A stretch of DNA of 32,321 nt from Nemertoderma westbladi (Eukaryota > Xenacoelomorpha > Nemertodermatida > Nemertodermatidae). This document shows, piece after piece, positions 29,911 to 32,321 of the stretch (positions within the stretch are counted from its first letter, which is position 1; each line of letters starts with the position of its first letter). The notes beneath the pieces were generated by a model. It did no database searches. It was not told the DNA's origin and saw nothing but the letters and a program-made list of their open reading frames with translations. The position numbers and the translations under genes were made by a program. Location of the stretch: NCBI GenBank assembly GCA_032718475.1, contig JAUCBJ010002042.1, positions 1 through 32,321 of the forward strand. Direction: 5' to 3'.

Positions 29911-30164
29911 GACAATTGCGACCTGGACAATTGCGACCCATGTTTTTAAATAAAATTACGGGTCGCAATTGTCCGGGTCGTAATTCCATGATATACAATA
30001 ATATTTACCAATGATATACATTACATCTTTATATCTGGATCCGGACAATTGCGACCCGGACAATTGCGACCAGGACAATTGCGACCCAGTCAATTGCGAC
30101 CCATCAATTTTTTCTAAAATCATGGGTCTCAATTGACCGGGTCGCAATTGTCCAGGTCGCAATT
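29911..30164. repeat. Two foldbacks built from a 15-bp GACAATTGCGACCCG repeat
   Basis: The first hairpin has arms 29914-29939 and 29960-29985. The second has a left arm of four 15-bp units (30053-30102) and a right arm of three (30123-30164). Units read GACAATTGCGACCCG with small variants. The loops are similar in style: CATG and a short T-rich stretch. Together they form a tiny foldback pair. The open frame on the minus strand across it is a repeat translation. Confidence 0.9.
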
Positions 30165-30650
30165 ATTCTAACTTCGTCAGTTATTACCCAACCAGCAGTT
30201 ATTTTCCCGTGTAACGACACCACACCGACATGGTTAATTAACAAATCTACGAGGGATTTGTTGGTGGGGCAGGTCTTAAAAAAGGGGTTTGGTTTTTGTT
30301 TGATGGGATCCTTGTCGGCGCGGGATCCCGTCCTGGTTGACTGTGGTGAAGTTCCCTATGCGCTTGCGCTGGATACTGACTGGGTGGTTGACTTGGCCGT
30401 AGGCCGGTGAATGAAAGAGTTTATTGGTGAAATTTACTTTTGTTAATCTACTGATGTTAAATATAGTGACTGAATGCTGTAATACCGGTAGCACACCGTA
30501 GCGCAACAAGGTGGTGGAAAACTATTTCACCTTTGCACTATAAATGGAATGAATGCCAACTGGCTGCACAATGAATGACCAATATATATGAATATGAATA
30601 TGGATATGGATATGAATATATATGGGTAGAATACATTGCCTTTAAGAGGC
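30165..30650. other. No recognised gene; short hairpin at 30305-30331
   Basis: The only local structure is GGGATCC..TTGTCGGCGC..GGGATCCC, a small inverted repeat. A run of (ATGAATATGGATATGG)-like words occurs at 30583-30628. Confidence 0.5.
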
Positions 30651-30654
30651 TAAC

Positions 30655-32040
30655 ATGATGTAAGGGAACTCCTCCGGCAAAGGTCACCAGAGGGATACCT
30701 AACACTCTATGGTTCTTTTTGGGGAATCTCATTGATCTCGATTGCTGCAAAGCTATACAATAGAATTCTATTAAATCGCATCAGGGATCCCATTGGGAGA
30801 CTGCTCCATGGAAATCAGAATGGGTTCCGTAAAGGTCGTGGGACCATGGAGCCTATTTTTGGCACTTAGAAGGCTAATTGAAGAGTTATCAAAAAAGAAA
30901 GACAGGCATCTGGCTGTATCTTTGTTGACTTCTTCAAGGCCTTTGATTCAGTCTCTCGTTTACGTATGTTCAACATACTTTCATAATATGGGATTCCTGG
31001 TGAAATTATTGCAGCAATCAGATCAGTATACGTTGGTTCGAAAACATTTGTGTCTACTGTTGACGGTGACACAGAACCATTTGAAGTGTTATGGGGCGTC
31101 CTCCAGGGAGACACACTTGCACCATTCTTGTTCATAATTGTGGTTGACTATGTTCTACGTATGTCATCAGATCATCATAATGATGATGGGGTGATGATAA
31201 CTCCACGTACTGGCTCCAGAAGTCGAGGAAATCCTGCCAAGTACCTAACTGATCTAGACTTTGCTGATGACTTAAGAGTACTCTCAGAATCACTAGAAGG
31301 AGCCCAACGGCTCCTCAGCTCATTAGAACATGCTGCTTCTAGTAGTATAGCTTCTTTTTATTAACTCCAGAAAGACTACAATTTTGAGAGTTAACTTTGA
31401 AAGTCCTCAGCAAGTCTCTGATCGGAAGAGCATAAGCTCAAAGGATGGTATGCTTGAGCATGTGGACGACTTCTGTTACATGGGATGATGGATCCGGAAG
31501 TTCCTTCGAATACGTAAGGGAAAGACATGGGTTGCCTTGAATAGGCTTTCCAGGATTTGGAAGTCACCGAGAATTAATTGGAAACTTAAGGTCCCATTAT
31601 TTAGAGCAGCAGTAGTTCCAGTACTCCTCTATGGGAGTCCATGCTGGGCTATAACTGGTGAGGACACCAAATCTCTGGGTGGCACATTCACAAGAATGCT
31701 ACGCCGGGTTCATTGTGTCAAGTACAATGCACACATCTCCAACCAGACACTATATAACATTGGAGGTGTCTCATTGGTTCCCCCAAGCTTGACACTAGAA
31801 CAAAATCGCCTCCGCTTTGCAGAACATTGCTTTCGCCATGAGGACCAGCCAGTGCATAATCTTGTACTTTGGCAGCCTCATGGAGTGAATAAGCATGGTG
31901 GACAGCTCATGACTCTCTTGAGACACATCTTAAAGGACACTGGCCTTGAAGATGCGGATGATCTAGCAAATGTCATGGGTGATAGGGAGTTGTGGTGGTG
32001 CAATTTTGTCGACAAGCCGGCACAGCATTCTTAAAAATGC
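30655..32040 (+). pseudogene. LINE reverse transcriptase and C-terminal region, copy 2
   Basis: This is the best preserved copy of the family. In order, across shifts, one reads LYNRILLNRIRDPIG and GNQNGFRKGRGT (RT palm/fingers), VDFFKAFDSVSR (motif A), YGIPGEIIAAIRSVY, GVLQGDTLAPFLFIIVVDYV (motif B), YLTDLDFADDL (motif C, FADD), then SRKTTILRVNFESPQQV. After a stop comes a 165-codon open stretch (31537-32034) with FRAAVVPVLLYGSPCWAI, TFTRMLRRVHCVKY, LRFAEHCFRHED and DTGLEDADDLANVMGDRELW. Frameshifts near 30870-30925 and 31360 and stops make it inactive. The 5' endonuclease is missing. The clade is not assigned. Confidence 0.85.
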
Positions 32041-32321
32041 AGCTGCAATGCAGCATGCCGATCCAGGTAGTATCTTTCGTCGAGTGGGTGAGATATTCGA
32101 AAGACCCTTGTCCGATTCCACAGGCGCTCTCTATTAGAAATGCATACCTCCCTTCCCACGTGACTTCCTGTTTCGCTCAGGGAACCTGCCATTGGTCAAA
32201 CGAGTGGCCCAGTCGAGGATATGCGTTAGACCCCAGAAGCAGTGTAATAAATAAGAGTGTTCTTGTTGACTTGTAATAAAATGGCATTTACTAGATAATT
32301 TTGTCGCACCAACAATGCTAT
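32041..32321 (+). other. Likely 3' untranslated tail of the LINE copy
   Basis: Non-coding sequence after the stop, with AATAAA words at 32248 and 32275. No A-tail or target duplication is reached with certainty before the window ends. Confidence 0.4.

Overview
This is non-coding-rich, AT-rich animal DNA, most likely from a marine invertebrate; I cannot settle the phylum. The evidence is split genes with canonical GT-AG introns, several families of broken non-LTR retrotransposons, a Gypsy-type LTR remnant, foldback and TIR elements, and long minisatellites. There are no bacterial operons, ribosome binding sites, rRNA genes or CRISPR arrays.

The main gene is an unconventional myosin on the minus strand, running from about 17211 down to 2233 and continuing beyond what I can find on both sides. 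Six exons join in consistent phase into 403 uninterrupted codons. They cover most of the motor domain: the TYIG/NPY segment, a GESGSGKT P-loop split by an intron, switch I (NDNSSRFG), the LEK and FHIFYQ segments, the LHLGN helix, switch II (DMYGFE) and the FEQ..INY..EKL segment. The introns are filled with repeats. Intron 1 holds a 404-bp foldback, intron 2 a ~3.2-kb 29-bp minisatellite, intron 3 a 2.1-kb TIR-bounded unit with its own 69-bp repeat, and intron 5 a 46-copy 34-bp minisatellite plus a LINE fragment.

The most striking observation is in intron 2. The 29-bp unit is the last 18 nt of the preceding myosin exon plus the first 11 nt of the intron. The array is therefore about 110 tandem copies of an exon-intron junction, most carrying a consensus 5' splice site (AAG|GTGAGT or AAG|GTGGGT) on the transcribed strand of the gene.

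From 17.3 to 27.0 kb there is no convincing gene. The region holds a 43-bp tandem repeat split by a 682-bp foldback, a ~2.85-kb TIR element carrying a reverse-transcriptase remnant, ~150-bp tandem units, a head-to-head 19-bp minisatellite, nested inverted repeats, an RT fragment, and a foldback element whose arms are made of a 10-bp repeat. From 28.37 to 29.80 kb two plus-strand exons probably belong to a thrombospondin type 1 repeat protein, with Gypsy gag/integrase debris in the intron between them. The right end (30.65-32.3 kb) is a degraded LINE with RT motifs, of the same family as the fragments at 1.43-1.86 and 4.77-5.43 kb.
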